From positions 230,473,528 to 230,537,527 of the forward strand of contig CM060983.1 of assembly GCA_030765065.1 (NCBI GenBank): a stretch of DNA of 64,000 nucleotides, read 5' to 3'. This stretch comes from Deroplatys truncata (taxonomy: Eukaryota > Arthropoda > Insecta > Mantodea > Mantidae). The position numbers and the translations under genes are program-made. This document shows positions 38,643 to 52,484 of the stretch, in pieces (the first letter of the stretch is position 1; the number at the start of each line of letters is the position of its first letter). Under the pieces are notes generated by a model. It was not told the origin of the DNA. It was given only the letters and a program-made list of their open reading frames with translations, and made no database searches.

Positions 38643-39881
38643 ACTCTAATGTCTTAACTCCTGGATTATGTTAGCTGTAATTGGGGTAGAAAACACAAAC
38701 TCATACTCTAATGTCTTAACTCCTGGACTACGTTCACTGTAATTGGGGCAGAAAACACAAACTCATACTCTAATCTCTTAACTCCTGTACTATGTTAGCT
38801 GTCATTGGGGCAGAAAAAAAAACTCATACTCTAATGTCTTAACTCCTGTACTATGTTAGCTGTAATTGGTACAGAAACCACAAACTCATACTCTAATGTC
38901 TTAACTCATGTACTATGTTAGCTGTAATTGGTACAGAAACCACAAACTCATACTCTAATGTCTTAACTCCTGTACTATGTTAGCTGTAATTGGTACAGAA
39001 ACCACAAGCTCATACTCTAATGTCTTAACTCCTGTACTATGTTAGCTGTAATTGGTACAGAAACCACAAACTCATACTCTAATGTCTTAACTCCTGTACT
39101 ATGTTAGCTGTAATTGGTACAGAAACCACAAACTCATACGGTAATGTCTTAACTCCTGTACTATGTTAGCTGTAATTGGTACAGAAACCACAAACTCATA
39201 CTGTAATGTCTTAACTCCTGTACTATGTTAGCTGTAATTGGTACAGAAACCACAAACTCATACTCTAATGTCTTAACTCCTGTACTATGTTAGCTGTAAT
39301 TGGTACAGAAACCACAAACTCATACTGTAATGTCTTAACTCCTGTACTATGTTAGCTGTAATTGGTACAGAAACCACAAACTCATACTCTAATGTCTTAA
39401 CTCCTGTACTATGTTAGCTGTAATTGGTACAGAAACCACAAACTCATACTCTAATGTCTTAACTCCTGTACTATGTTAGCTGTAATTGGTACAGAAACCA
39501 CAAACTCATACTGTAATGTCTTAACTCCTGTACTATGTTAGCTGTAATTGGGGCAGAAAACACAAACTCATACTCTAATGTCTTAACTCCTGTACTATGT
39601 TAGCTGTAATTGGGGCAGAAAACACAAACTCATACTCTAATGTCTTAACTCCTGTACTATGTTAGCTGTAATTGGTACAGAAACCACAAACTCATACTCT
39701 AATGTCTTAACTCCTGTACTATGTTAGCTGTAATTGGTACAGAAACCACAAACTCATACTCTAATGTCTTAACTCCTGTACTATGTTAGCTGTAATTGGT
39801 ACAGAAACCACAAACTCATACTGTAATGTCTTAACTCCTGTACTATGTTAGCTGTAATTGGGGCAGAAAACACAAACTCAT
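38643..39881 (+). repeat. Satellite family A block 10 (20 copies)
   Basis: 20 monomers, one 1 bp short (A-run near 38815). It starts like block 4 and is mostly the aattggtacagaaaccac subtype. It passes into B without the A-rich entry copy; the first B copy has cacgacc. Confidence 0.97.
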
Positions 39882-41069
39882 ACTCTCACTAGTTTGTTAA
39901 ATCACGACCTATGCCTGCTGCAGTTGGGGCAGAAAGCACAAACTCATACTGTCGCTAGTTTGTTAAATCATAACCTATGCCTGCTGCAATTAGAGCAGAA
40001 AACACACATTCATACTCTCACTAGTTTGTTAAATCATGACCTATGCCTGCTGCAATTAGGGCAGAAAACACACACTCATACTCTCACTAGTTTGTTAAAT
40101 CATGACCTATGCCTGCTGCAATTAGAGCAGAAAACACACACTCTTACTCTCACTAGTTTGTTAAATCATGACCTATGGCAGCTGCAATTAGAGCAGAAAA
40201 CACACACTCATACTCTCACTAGTTTGTTAAATCATGACCTATGCCTGCTGCAATTAGAGCAGAAAACACACACTCATACTCTCACTAGTTTGTTAAATCA
40301 TGACCTATGCCTGCTGCAATTAGGGCAGAAAACACACACTCATACTCTCACTAGTTCATTAAATCATGACCTTTGTCTGCAGCAATTAGAGCAGAAAACA
40401 CACTTTCATACTCTTACTAGTTCATTAAATCATGACTTATGCCTGCTGCAATTAGAGCAGAAAACACAAACTCATACTCTCACTAGTTTGTTAAATCATG
40501 ACCTATGCCTGCTGCAATTAGGGCAGAAAACACACACTCATACTCTCACTAGTTTGTTAAATCATGACCTATGCCTGCTGCAATTAGAGCGGAAAACACA
40601 CACTCATACTCTCACTAGTTTGTTAAATCATGACCTATGGCAGCTGCAATTAGAGCAGAAAACACACACTCATACTCTCACTAGTTTGTTAAATCATGAC
40701 CTATGGCAGCTGCAATTAGAGCAGAAAACACACACTCATACTCTCACTAGTTTGTTAAATCATGACCTATGCCTGCTGCAATTAGAGCAGAAAACACACA
40801 CTCATACTCTCACTAGTTTGTTAAATCATGACCTATGCCTGCTGCAATTAGGGCAGAAAACACACACTCATACTCTCACTAGTTCATTAAATCATGACCT
40901 ATGTCTGCAGCAATTAGAGCAGAAAACACACTTTCATACTCTTAATAGTTCATTAAATCATGACTTATGCCTGCTGCAATTAGAGCAGAAAACACAAACT
41001 CATACTCTCACTAGTTTGTTAAAGCATGACCTATGCCTGCTGCAGTTGGGCCAGAAAACACAAACTCAT
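39882..41069 (+). repeat. Satellite family B block 10 (18 copies)
   Basis: 18 monomers, the shortest complete B block. It starts with cacgacc and gtcgctag copies and then jumps to the 3' portion typical of long blocks. tatggcagctg occurs three times (near 40174, 40636 and 40702), marking an internal duplication of seven to eight monomers. The exit to family A is abrupt. Confidence 0.97.
40174..41069. repeat. Internal duplication of seven to eight monomers in B block 10
   Basis: The ordered series tatggcagctg, tctgcagcaatt, acactttcat, gacttatgcc occurs twice. tatggcagctg lies at 40174, 40636 (462 bp later) and 40702 (528 bp later). Confidence 0.82.
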
Positions 41070-41563
41070 ACTCTAATGTCTTAACTCCTGTACTATGTTA
41101 GCTGTAATTGGGGCAGAAAACACAAACTCATACTCTAATGTCTTAACTCCTGTACTATGTTAGCTGTAATTGGGCCAGAAAACACAAACTCATACTCTAA
41201 TGTCTTAACTCCTGTACTATGTTAGCTGTAATTGGGGCAGAAAACACAAACTCATACTGTAATGTCTTAACTCCTGTACTATGTTAGCTGTAGTCGGGCC
41301 AGAAAACGCAAACTCATACTCTAATGTCTTAACTCCTGGACTACGTTAGCTGTAGTCGGGCCAGAAAACACAAACTCATACTGTAATGTCTTAACTCCTG
41401 TACTATGTTAGCTGTAGTCGGGCCAGAAAACACAAACTCATACTCTAATGTCTTAACTCCTGTACTATGTTAGCTGTAATTGGGGCAGAAAAAAAACTCA
41501 TACTCTAATCTCTTAACTCCTGTACTATGTTAGCTGTAATTGGGGCAGAAAACACAAACTCAT
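41070..41563 (+). repeat. Satellite family A spacer 11 (8 copies)
   Basis: Third copy of the 8-monomer spacer, with gaaaacgcaaac near 41306. It differs by a ctgtaatg copy near 41380. Confidence 0.97.
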
Positions 41564-44500
41564 ACTCTCACTAGTTTGTTAAATCATGACCTATGTCTGC
41601 TACAGTTGGGGCAGAAAACACAAACTCATACTCTCACTAGTTTGTTAAATCATGACCTATGCCTGCTGCAGTTGGGGCAGAAAACACAAACTCATACTCT
41701 CACTAGTTTGTTAAATCATGACCTATGCCTGCTACAGTTGGGGCAGAAGACACAAACTCATACTCTCACTAGTTTGTTAAATCATGACCTATGCCTGCTA
41801 CAGTTGGGGCAGAAAACACAAACTCTTACTCTCACTAGTTTGTTAAATCACGACCTATGCCTGCTGCAGTTGGGGCAGAAAGCACAAACTCATACTGTCG
41901 CTAGTTTGTTAAATCATACCCTATGCCTGCTGCAATTAGAGCAGAAAACACACACTCATACTCTCACTAGTTTGTTAAATCATGACCTATGCCTGCTGCA
42001 GTTGGGGCAGAAAACACAAACTCATACTCTCACTAGTTTGTTAAATCATAACCTATGCCTGCTGCAATTAGAGTAGAAAACACAAACTCATACTCTCACT
42101 AGTTTCTTAAATCATGACCTATGCCTGCTGCAGTTGGGGCAGGAAACACAAACTCATACTCTCACTAGTTTGTTAAATCATAACCTATGCCTGCTGCAGT
42201 TGGGGCAGAAAACACACACTCATACTCTCACTAGTTTGTTAAATCATGACCTATGCCTGCTGCAGTTGGGGCAGAAAACACAAACTCATACTCTCACTAG
42301 TTTGTTAAATCATGACCTATGCCTGCTGCAGTTGGGGCAGAAAACACAAACTCATACTCTCACTAGTTTGTTAAATCATGACCTATGCCTGCTGCAGTTG
42401 GGGCAGAAAACACAAACTCATACTCTCACTAGTTTGTTCAATCATGACCTATGCCTGCTACAGTTGGGGCAGAAAACACAAACTCATACTCTCACTAGTT
42501 TGTTAAATCATGACCTATGCCTGCTACAGTTGGGGCAGAAAACACAAACTCATACTCTCACTAGTTTGTTAAATCACGACCTATGCTTGCTGCAGTTGGG
42601 GCAGAAAACACAAACTCATACTGTCGCTAGTTTGTTAAATCATAACCTATGCCTGCTGCAATTAGAGCAGAAAACACACACTCATACTCTCACTAGTTTG
42701 TTAAATCATGACCTATGCCTGCTGCAGTTGGGGCAGAAAACACAAACTCATACTCTCACTAGTTTGTTAAATCATAACCTATGCCTGCTGCAGTTGGGGC
42801 AGAAAGCACACACTCATACTCTCACTAGTTTGTTAAATCATGACCTATGCCTGCTGCAGTTGGGGCAGAAAACACAAACTCATACTCTCACTAGTTTGTT
42901 AAATCATAACCTATGCCTGCTGCAGTTGGGGCGGAAAACACAAACTCATATTCTCACTAGTTTGTTAAATCATGACCTATGCCTGCTGCAGTTGGGGCAG
43001 AAAACACAAACTCATACTTTCACTAGTTTGTTAAATCATGACCTATGTCTGCTGCAGTTGGGGCAGAAAACACAAACTCATACTCTCACTAGTTTGTTAA
43101 ATCATGACCTATGCCTGCTGCAGTTGGGGCAGAAAACACACACTCATACTCTCACTAGTTTGTTAAATCATAACCTATGCCTGCTGCAGTTGGGGCAGAA
43201 AACAAAAACTCATACTCTCACTAGTTTGTTAAATCATTACCTATGCCTGCTGCAGTTGGGGCAGAAAACACACACTCATACTCTCACTAGTTTGTTAAAT
43301 CATGACCTATGCCTGCTGCAGTTGGGGCAGAAAACACAAACTCATACTCTCACTAGTTTGGTAAATCATGACCTATGCCTGCTGCAGTTGGGGCAGAAAA
43401 CACAAAGTCATACTCTCACTAGTTTGTTAAATCATAACCTATGCCTGCTGCAATTAGAGCAGAAAACACACACTCATACTCTCACTAGTTTGTTAAATCA
43501 TGACCTATGCCTGCTATAGTTGGGGCAGAAAACACAAACTCATACTCTCACTAGTTTGTTAAATCATGACCTATGCCTGCTACAGTTGGGGCAGAAAACA
43601 CAAACTCATACTCTCACTAGTTTGTTAAATCATGACCTATGGCTGTTGCAGTTGGGGCAGAAAACACAAACTCATACTCTCACTAGTTTGTTAAATCATG
43701 ACCTATGCCTGCTGCAGTTGGGGCAGAAAACACACACTCATACTCTCACTAGTTTGTTAAATCATGACCTATGCCTGCTGCAGTTGGGGCAGAAAACACA
43801 AACTCATACTCTCACTAGTTTGTTAAATCATAACCTATGCCTGCTGCAATTAGAGCAGAAAACACAAACTCATACTCTCACTAGTTTGTTAAATCATGAC
43901 CTATGCCTGCTGCAGTTGGGGCAGAAAACACAAACTCATACTGTCGCTAGTTTGTTAAATCATAACCTATGCCTGCTGCAATTAGAGCAGAAAACACACA
44001 CTCATACTCTCACTCGTTTGTTAAATAACGACCTATGCCTGCTACAGTTGGGGCAGAAAACACACACTCATACTCTCACTAGTTCATTAAATCACGACCT
44101 ATGCCTGCTACAGTTGGGGCAGAAAACACACATTCATACTCTTACTAGCTTGTTAAATCATAACCTATGCCTGCTACAGTTGGGGCAGAAAACACACACT
44201 CATACTCTTACTAGTTTGTTAAATCATGACCTATGCCTGCTGCAATCAGAGCAGAAAACACACATTCATACTCTCACTAGTTTGTTAAATCATGACTTAT
44301 GCCTGCTGCAATTAGGGCAGAAAACACACACTCATACTCTCACTAGTTCATTAAATCATGACCTATGCCTGCTGCAATTAGAGCAGAAAACACACACTCA
44401 TACTCTCACTAGTTCATTAAATCATGACCTATGCCTGCTGCAATTAGAGCAGAAAACACACATTCATACTCTCACTAGTTTGTTAAATCATGACCTATGC

Positions 44501-45127
44501 CTGCTGCAATTAGGGCAGAAAACACACACTCATACTCTCACTAGTTTGTTAAATCATGACCTATGCCTGCTGCAATTAGAGCAGAAAACACACACTCATA
44601 CTCTCACTAGTTTGTTAAATCATGACCTATGGCAGCTGCAATTAGAGCAGAAAACACACACTCATACTCTCACTAGTTTGATAAATCATGACCTATGCCT
44701 GCTGCAATTAGGGCAGAAAACACACACTCATACTCTCACTAGTTTGTTAAATCATGACCTATGCCTGCTGCAATTAGGTCAGAAAACACACACTCATACT
44801 CTCATTAGTTTGTTAAATCATGACCTATTCCTGCTGCAATTAGAGCAGAAAACACACACTCATACTCTCACTAGTTCATTAAATCATGACCTATGTCTGC
44901 AGCAATTAGAGCAGAAAACACACTTTCATACTCTTACTAGTTCATTAAATCATGACTTATGCCTGCTGCAATTAGAGCAGAAAACACAAACTCATACTCT
45001 CACTAGTTTGTTAAAGCATGACCTATGCCTGCTGCAGTTGGGGCAGAAAACACAAACTCATACTCTCACTAGTTTGTTAAATCATGACCTATGCCTGCTG
45101 CAGTTGGGGCAGAAAACACACACTCAT
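41564..45127 (+). repeat. Satellite family B block 11 (54 copies)
   Basis: 54 monomers, exactly 3,564 bp. TAG at 42074-42076 (landmark) and a private TAG at 43517-43519 (ctgctatag) cut the frame. Private bases include aaacaaaaactc near 43201, caatcagagcag near 44243 and attaggtcag near 44775. It is related to block 8 but carries J1/J2 at its end. Confidence 0.97.
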
Positions 45128-45261
45128 ACTCTCACCAGTGTGTTAACTCCAGTACTATAGTAGCTGCAGTTGGAGCACAAAATGACAAAACTCATACTCC
45201 CACAAATGTGTAAACTCCTGTACCATGTTAGCTGTAGTGAGGGCAGAAAACACAAACTCAT
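45128..45261 (+). repeat. Hybrid junction monomers J1 + J2, copy 6
   Basis: Same pair with actatagtagctg in J1 (others actatgttagctg) and gtagtgaggg in J2. Confidence 0.95.
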
Positions 45262-46438
45262 ACTCTAATGTCTTAACTCCTGGATTATTTTAGCTGTAAT
45301 TGGGGTAGAAAACACAAACTCATACTCTAATGTCTTAACTCCTGGACTACGTTCACTGTAATTGGGGCAGAAAACACAAACTCATACTCTAATCTCTTAA
45401 CTCCTGTACTATGTTAGCTGTCATTGGGGCAGAAAAAAAACCTCATACTCTAATGTCTTAACTCCTGTACTATGTTAGCTGTAATTGGTACAGAAACCAC
45501 AATCTCATACTCTAATGTCTTAACTCATGTACTATGTTAGCTGTAATTGGTACAGAAACCACAAACTCATACTCTAATGTCTTAACTCCTGTACTATGTT
45601 AGCTGTAATTGGTACAGAAACCACAAACTCATACTCTAATGTCTTAACTCCTGTACTATGTTAGCTGTAATTGGTACAGAAACCACAAACGCATACGGTA
45701 ATGTCTTAACTCCTGTACTATGTTAGCTGTAATTGGTACAGAAACCACAAACTCATACTGTAATGTCTTAACTCCTGTACTATGTTAGCTGTAATTGGTA
45801 CAGAAACCACAAACTCATACTCTAATGTCTTAACTCCTGTACTATGTTAGCTGTAATTGGTACAGAAACCACAAACTCATACTGTAATGTCTTAACTCCT
45901 GTACTATGTTAGCTGTAATTGGTACAGAAACCACAAACTCATACTCTAATGTCTTAACTCCTGTACTATGTTAGCTGTAATTGGTACAGAAACCACAAAC
46001 TCATACTCTAATGTCTTATCTCCTGTACTATGTTAGCTGTAATTGGTACAGAAACCACAAACTCATACTGTAATGTCTTAACTCCTGTACTATGTTAGCT
46101 GTAATTGGGGCAGAAAACACAAACTCATACTCTAATGTCTTAACTCCTGTACTATGTTAGCTGTAATTGGGGCAGAAAACACAAACTCATACTCTAATGT
46201 CTTAACTCCTGTACTATGTTAGCTGTAATTGGTACAGAAACCACAAACTCATACTCTAATGTCTTAACTCCTGTACTATGTTAGCTGTAATTGGTACAGA
46301 AACCACAAACTCATACTCTAATGTCTTAACTCCTGTACTATGTTAGCTGTAATTGGTACAGAAACCACAAAGTCATACTGTAATGTCTTAACTCCTGTAC
46401 TATGTTAGCTGTAATTGGGGCAGAAAACACAAACTCAT
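45262..46438 (+). repeat. Satellite family A block 12 (19 copies)
   Basis: 19 monomers, one 1 bp short near 45435. Mostly the aattggtacagaaaccac subtype. Private bases: aaacctcatac near 45440, caaacgcatacgg near 45690, and caaagtcat near 46368. Confidence 0.97.
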
Positions 46439-48022
46439 ACTCTCACTAGTTTGTTAAATCACGACCTATGCCTGCTGCAGTTGGGGCAGAAAGCACAAAC
46501 TCATACTGTCGCTAGTTTGTTAAATCATAACCTATGCCTGCTGCAATTAGAGCAGAAAACACACACTCATACTCTCACTAGTTTGTTAAATCATGACCTA
46601 TGCCTGCTGCAGTTGGGGCAGAAAACACAAACTCATACTCTCACTAGTTTGTTAAATCATGACCTATGCCTGCTGCAGTTGGGGCAGAAAACACAAACTC
46701 ATACTCTCACTAGTTTGTTCAATCATGACCTATGCCTGCTACAGTTGGGGCAGAAAACACAAACTCATACTCTCACTAGTTTGTTAAATCATGACCTATG
46801 CCTGCTACAGTTGGGGCAGAAAACACAAACTCATACTCTCACTAGTTTGTTAAATCACGACCTATGCCTGCTGCAGTTGGGGCAGAAAACACAAACTCAT
46901 ACTGTCGCTAGTTTGTTAAATCATAACCTATGCCTGCTGCAATTAGAGCAGAAAACACACACTCATACTCTCACTCGTTTGTTAAATCACGACCTATGCC
47001 TGCTACAGTTGGGGCAGAAAACACACACTCATACTCTCACTAGTTCATTAAATCACGACCTATGCCTGCTACAGTTGGGGCAGAAAACACACATTCATAC
47101 TCTTACTAGTTTGTTAAATCATAACCTATGCCTGCTACAGTTGGGGCAGAAAACACACACTCATACTCTTACTAGTTTGTTAAATCATGACCTATGCCTG
47201 CTGCAATTAGAGCAGAAAACACACATTCATACTCTCACTAGTTTGTTAAATCATGACTTATGCCTGCTGCAATTAGGGCAGAGAACACACACTCATACTC
47301 TCACTAGTTCATTAAATCATGACCTATGCCTGCTGCAATTAGAGCAGAAAACACACACTCATACTCTCACTAGTTCATTAAATCATGACCTATGCCTGCT
47401 GCAATTAGAGCAGAAAACACACATTCATACTCTCACTAGTTTGTTAAATCATGACCTATGCCTGCTGCAATTAGGGCAGAAAACACACACTCATACTCTC
47501 ACTAGTTTGTTAAATCATGACCTATGCCTGCTGCAATTACAGCAGAAAACACACACTCATACTCTCACTAGTTTGTTAAATCATGACCTATGGCAGCTGC
47601 AATTAGAGCAGAAAACACACACTCATACTCTCACTAGTTTGTTAAATCATGACCTATGCCTGCTGCAATTAGAGCAGAAAACACACACTCATACTCTCAC
47701 TAGTTTGTTAAATCACGACCTATGCCTGCTGCAATTAGGGCAGAAAACACACACTCATACTCTCACTAGTTTGTTAAATCATGACCTATTCCTGCTGCAA
47801 TTAGAGCAGAAAACACACACTCATACTCTCACTAGTTCATTAAATCACGACCTATGTGTTCAGCAATTAGAGCAGAAAACACACTTTCATACTCTTACTA
47901 GTTCATTAAATCATGACTTATGCCTGCTGCAATTAGAGCAGAAAACACAAACTCATACTCTCACTAGTTTGTTAAAGCATGACCTATGCCTGCTGCAGTT
48001 GGGCCAGAAAACACAAACTCAT
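46439..48022 (+). repeat. Satellite family B block 12 (24 copies)
   Basis: 24 monomers, exactly 1,584 bp, open throughout in the 22-codon frame (no TAG landmark). It joins the start of block 10 to a later part like block 7. Private: cagagaacac near 47280 and tatgtgttcagc near 47855. The exit is abrupt. Confidence 0.97.
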
Positions 48023-48456
48023 ACTCTAATGTCTTAACTCCTGTACTATGTTAGCTGTAATTGGGGCAGAAAACACAAACTCATACTCTAATGTCTTAAC
48101 TCCTGTACTATGTTAGCTGTAATTGGGCCAGAAAACACAAACTCATACTCTAATGTCTTAACTCCTGTACTATGTTAGCTGTAATTGGGGCAGAAAACAC
48201 AAACTCATACTGTAATGTCTTAACTCCTGTACTATGTTAGCTGTAGTCGGGCCAGAAAACACAAACTCATACTCTAATGTCTTAACTCCTGGACTACGTT
48301 AGCTGTAGTCGGGCCAGAAAATACAAACTCATACTCTAATGTCTTAACTCCTGTACTATGTTAGCTGTAGTCGGGCCAGAAATCACAAACTCATACTCTA
48401 ATGTCTTAACTCCTGTACTATGTTAGCTGTAATTGGGGCAGAAAACACAAACTCAT
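48023..48456 (+). repeat. Satellite family A spacer 13 (7 copies)
   Basis: Exactly 7 x 62 bp. Same spacer as 31251 minus one monomer: the A-rich copy and the ctaatctctt copy are replaced by one normal copy. Private gaaatcacaaac near 48380. Confidence 0.97.
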
Positions 48457-51400
48457 ACTCTCACTAGTTTGTTAAATCATGACCTATGTCTGCTACAGTT
48501 GGGGCAGAAAACACAAACTCATACTCTCACTAGTTTGTTAAATCATGACCTATGCCTGCTGCAGATGGGGCAGAAAACACAAACTCATACTCTCACTAGT
48601 TTGTTAAATCATGACCTATGCCTGCTACAGTTGGGGCAGAAGACACAAACTCATACTCTCACTAGTTTGTTAAATCATGACCTATGCCTGCTACAGTTGG
48701 GGCAGAAAACACAAACTCATACTCTCACTAGTTTGTTAAATCACGACCTATGCCTGCTGCAGTTGGGGCAGAAAGCACAAACTCATACTGTCGCTAGTTT
48801 GTTAAATCATACCCTATGCCTGCTGCAATTAGAGCAGAAAACACACACTCATACTCACACTAGTTTGTTAAATCATGACCTATGCCTGCTGCAGTTGGGG
48901 CAGAAAACACAAACTCATACTCTCACTAGTTTGTTAAATCATAACCTATGCCTGCTGCAATTAGAGTAGAAAACACAAACTCATACTCTCACTAGTTTCT
49001 TAAATCATGACCTATGCCTGCTGCAGTTGGGGCAGAAAACACAAACTCATACTCTCACTAGTTTGTTAAATCATAACCTATGCCTGCTGCAGTTGGGGCA
49101 GAAAACACACACTCATACTCTCACTAGTTTGTTAAATCATGACCTATGCCTGCTGCAGTTGGGGCAGAAAACACAAACTCATACTCTCACTAGTTTGTTA
49201 AATCATGACCTATGCCTGCTGCAGTTGGGGCAGAAAACACAAACTCATACTCTCACTAGTTTGTTAAATCATGACCTATGCCTGCTGCAGTTGGGGCAGA
49301 AAACACAAACTCATACTCTCACTAGTTTGTTCAATCATGACCTATGCCTGCTACAGTTGGGGCAGAAAACACAAACTCATACTCTCACTAGTTTGTTAAA
49401 TCATGACCTATGCCTGCTACAGTTGGTGCAGAAAACACAAACTCATACTCTCACTAGTTTGTTAAATCACGACCTATGCTTGCTGCAGTTGGGGCAGAAA
49501 ACACAAACTCATACTGTCGCTAGTTTGTTAAATCATAACCTATGCCTGCTGCAATTAGAGCAGAAAACACACACTCATACTCTCACTAGTTTGTTAAATC
49601 ATGACCTATGCCTGCTGCAGTTGGGGCAGAAAACACAAACTCATACTCTCACTAGTTTGTTAAATCATAACCTATGCCTGCTGCAGTTGGGGCAGAAAGC
49701 ACACACTCATACTCTCACTAGTTTGTTAAATCATGACCTATGCCTGCTGCAGTTGGGGCAGAAAACACAAACTCATACTCTCACTAGTTTGTTAAATCAT
49801 AACCTATGCCTGCTGCAGTTGGGGCGGAAAACACAAACTCATATTCTCACTAGTTTGTTAAATCATGACCTATGCCTGCTGCAGTTGGGGCAGAAAACAC
49901 AAACTCATACTCTCACTAGTTTGTTAAATCATGACCTATGTCTGCTGCATATGGGGCAGAAAACACAAACTCATACTCTCACTAGTTTGTTAAATCATGA
50001 CCTATGCCTGCTGCAGTTGGGGCAGAAAACACACACTCATACTCTCACTAGTTTGTTAAATCATAACCTATGCCTGCTGCAGTTGGGGCAGAAAACACAA
50101 ACTCATACTCTCACTAGTTTGTTAAATCATTACCTATGCCTGCTGCAGTTGGGGCAGAAAACACACACTCATACTCTCACTAGTTTGTTAAATCATGACC
50201 TATGCCTGCTGCAGTTGGGGCAGAAAACACAAACTCATACTCTCACTAGTTTGTTAAATCATGACCTATGCCTGCTGCAGTTGGGGCAGAAAACACAAAC
50301 TCATACTCTCACTAGTTTGTTAAATCATGACCTATGCCTGCTGCAATTAGAGCAGAAAACACACACTCATACTCTCACTCGTTTGTTAAATCATGACCTA
50401 TGCCTGCTACAGTTGGGGCAGAATACACAAACTCATACTCTCACTAGTTTGTTAAATCATAACCTATGCCTGCTGCAATTAGAGCAGAAAACACACACTC
50501 ATACTCTCACTAGTTTGTTAAATCATGACCTATGCCTGCTACAGTTGGGGCAGAAAACACAAACTCATACTCTCACTAGTTTGTTAAATCATGACCTATG
50601 CCTGCTACAGTTGGGGCAGAAAACACAAACTCATACTCTCACTAGTTTGTTAAATCATGACCTATGGCTGCTGCAGTTGGGGCAGAAAACACAAACTCAT
50701 ACTCTCACTAGTTTGTTAAATCATGACCTATGCCTGCTGCAGTTGGGGCAGAAAACACACACTCATACTCTCACTAGTTTGTTAAATCATGACCTATGCC
50801 TGCTGCAGTTGGGGCAGAAAACACAAACTCATACTCTCACTAGTTTGTTAAATCATAACCTATGCCTGCTGCAATTAGAGCAGAAAACACAAACTCATAC
50901 TCTCACTAGTTTGTTAAATCATGACCTATGGCTGCTGCAGTTGGGGCAGAAAACACAAACTCATACTCTCACTAGTTTGTTAAATCATGACCTATGCCTG
51001 CTGCAGTTGGGGCAGAAAACACACACTCATACTCTCACTAGTTTGTTAAATCATGACCTATGCCTGCTGCAGTTGGGGCAGAAAACACAAACTCATACTC
51101 TCACTAGTTTGTTAAATCATAACCTATGCCTGCTGCAATTAGAGCAGAAAACACAAACTCATACTCTCACTAGTTTGTTAAATCATGACCTATGCCTGCT
51201 GCAGTTGGGGCAGAAAACACAAACTCATACTGTCGCTAGTTTGTTAAATCATAACCTATGCCTGCTGCAATTAGAGCAGAAAACACACACTCATACTCTC
51301 ACTCGTTTGTTAAATCACGACCTATGCCTGCTACAGTTGGGGCAGAAAACACACACTCATACTCTCACTAGTTCATTAAATCACGAACTATGCCTGCTAC

Positions 51401-52350
51401 AGTTGGGGCAGAAAACACACATTCATACTCTTACTATTTTGTTAAATCATAACCTATGCCTGCTACAGTTGGGGCAGAAAACACACACTCATACTCTTAC
51501 TAGTTTGTTAAATCATGACCTATGCCTGCTGCAATTAGAGCAGAAAACACACATTCATACTCTCACTAGTTTGTTAAATCATGACTTATGCCTGCTGCAA
51601 TTAGGGCAGAAAACACACACTCATACTCTCACTAGTTCATTAAATCATGACCTATGCCTGCTGCAATTAGAGCAGAAAACACACACTCATACTCTCACTA
51701 GTTCATTAAATCATGACCTATGCCTGCTGCAATTAGAGCAGAAAACACACATTCATACTCTCACTAGTTTGTTAAATCATGACCTATGCCTGCTGCAATT
51801 AGGGCAGAAAACACACACTCATACTCTCACTAGTTTGTTAAATCATGACCTATGCCTGCTGCAATTAGAGCAGAAAACACACACTCATACTCTCACTAGT
51901 TTGTTAAATCATGACCTATGGCAGCTGCAATTAGAGCAGAAAACACACACTCATACTCTCACTAGTTCATTAAATCATGACCTATGCCTGCTGCAATTAG
52001 AGCAGAAAACACACATTCATACTCTCACTAGTTTGTTAAATCATGACCTATGCCTGCTGCAGTTAGGGCAGAAAACACACACTCATACTCTCACTAGTTC
52101 ATTAAATCATGACCTATGTCTGCAGCAATTAGAGCAGAAAACACACTTTCATACTCTTACTAGTTCATTAAATCATGACTTATGCCTGCTGCAATTAGAG
52201 CAGAAAACACAAACTCATACTCTCACTAGTTTGTTAAAGCATGACCTATGCCTGCTGCAGTTGGGGCAGAAAACACAAACTCATACTCTCACTAGTTTGT
52301 TAAATCATGACCTATGCCTGCTGCAGTTGGGGCAGAAAACACACACTCAT
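48457..52350 (+). repeat. Satellite family B block 13 (59 copies)
   Basis: 59 monomers, exactly 3,894 bp. After the TAG landmark (48967-48969) the frame stays open for 1,119 codons into J1, the longest in the window. Private ctgcagatgggg near 48563 and ctgcatatgggg near 49947. A 264-bp (four-monomer) internal duplication sits at 50,663-51,190. Confidence 0.97.
50663..51190. repeat. Internal 264-bp (four-monomer) duplication in B block 13
   Basis: tatggctgctg lies at 50663 and 50927, each followed by the same four sub-variants. The single-copy form is seen in block 8 (near 33424). Confidence 0.85.
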
Positions 52351-52484
52351 ACTCTCACCAGTGTGTTAACTCCAGTACTATGTTAGCTGCAGTTGGAGCA
52401 CAAAATGACAAAACTCATACTCCCACAAATGTGTAAACTCCTGTACCATGTTAGCTGTAGTCAGGGCAGAAAACACAAACTCAT
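52351..52484 (+). repeat. Hybrid junction monomers J1 + J2, copy 7
   Basis: Same pair, with gtagtcaggg in J2 as in copies 1-4. The A copy that normally follows (ctggattatgtt) is absent; the next starts with ggactacgttcac. Confidence 0.95.

Larger units (their letters stand above)
49027..52484. repeat. 3.4-kb duplication in the 5.5-5.7-kb higher-order unit, left copy
   Basis: The part of B block 13 after its TAG landmark, plus J1/J2. It recurs at 54,693-58,018 (offset 5,666 bp at the start), with ctgcatatgggg, gcagaatacac and the 264-bp internal duplication in both. Confidence 0.9.
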
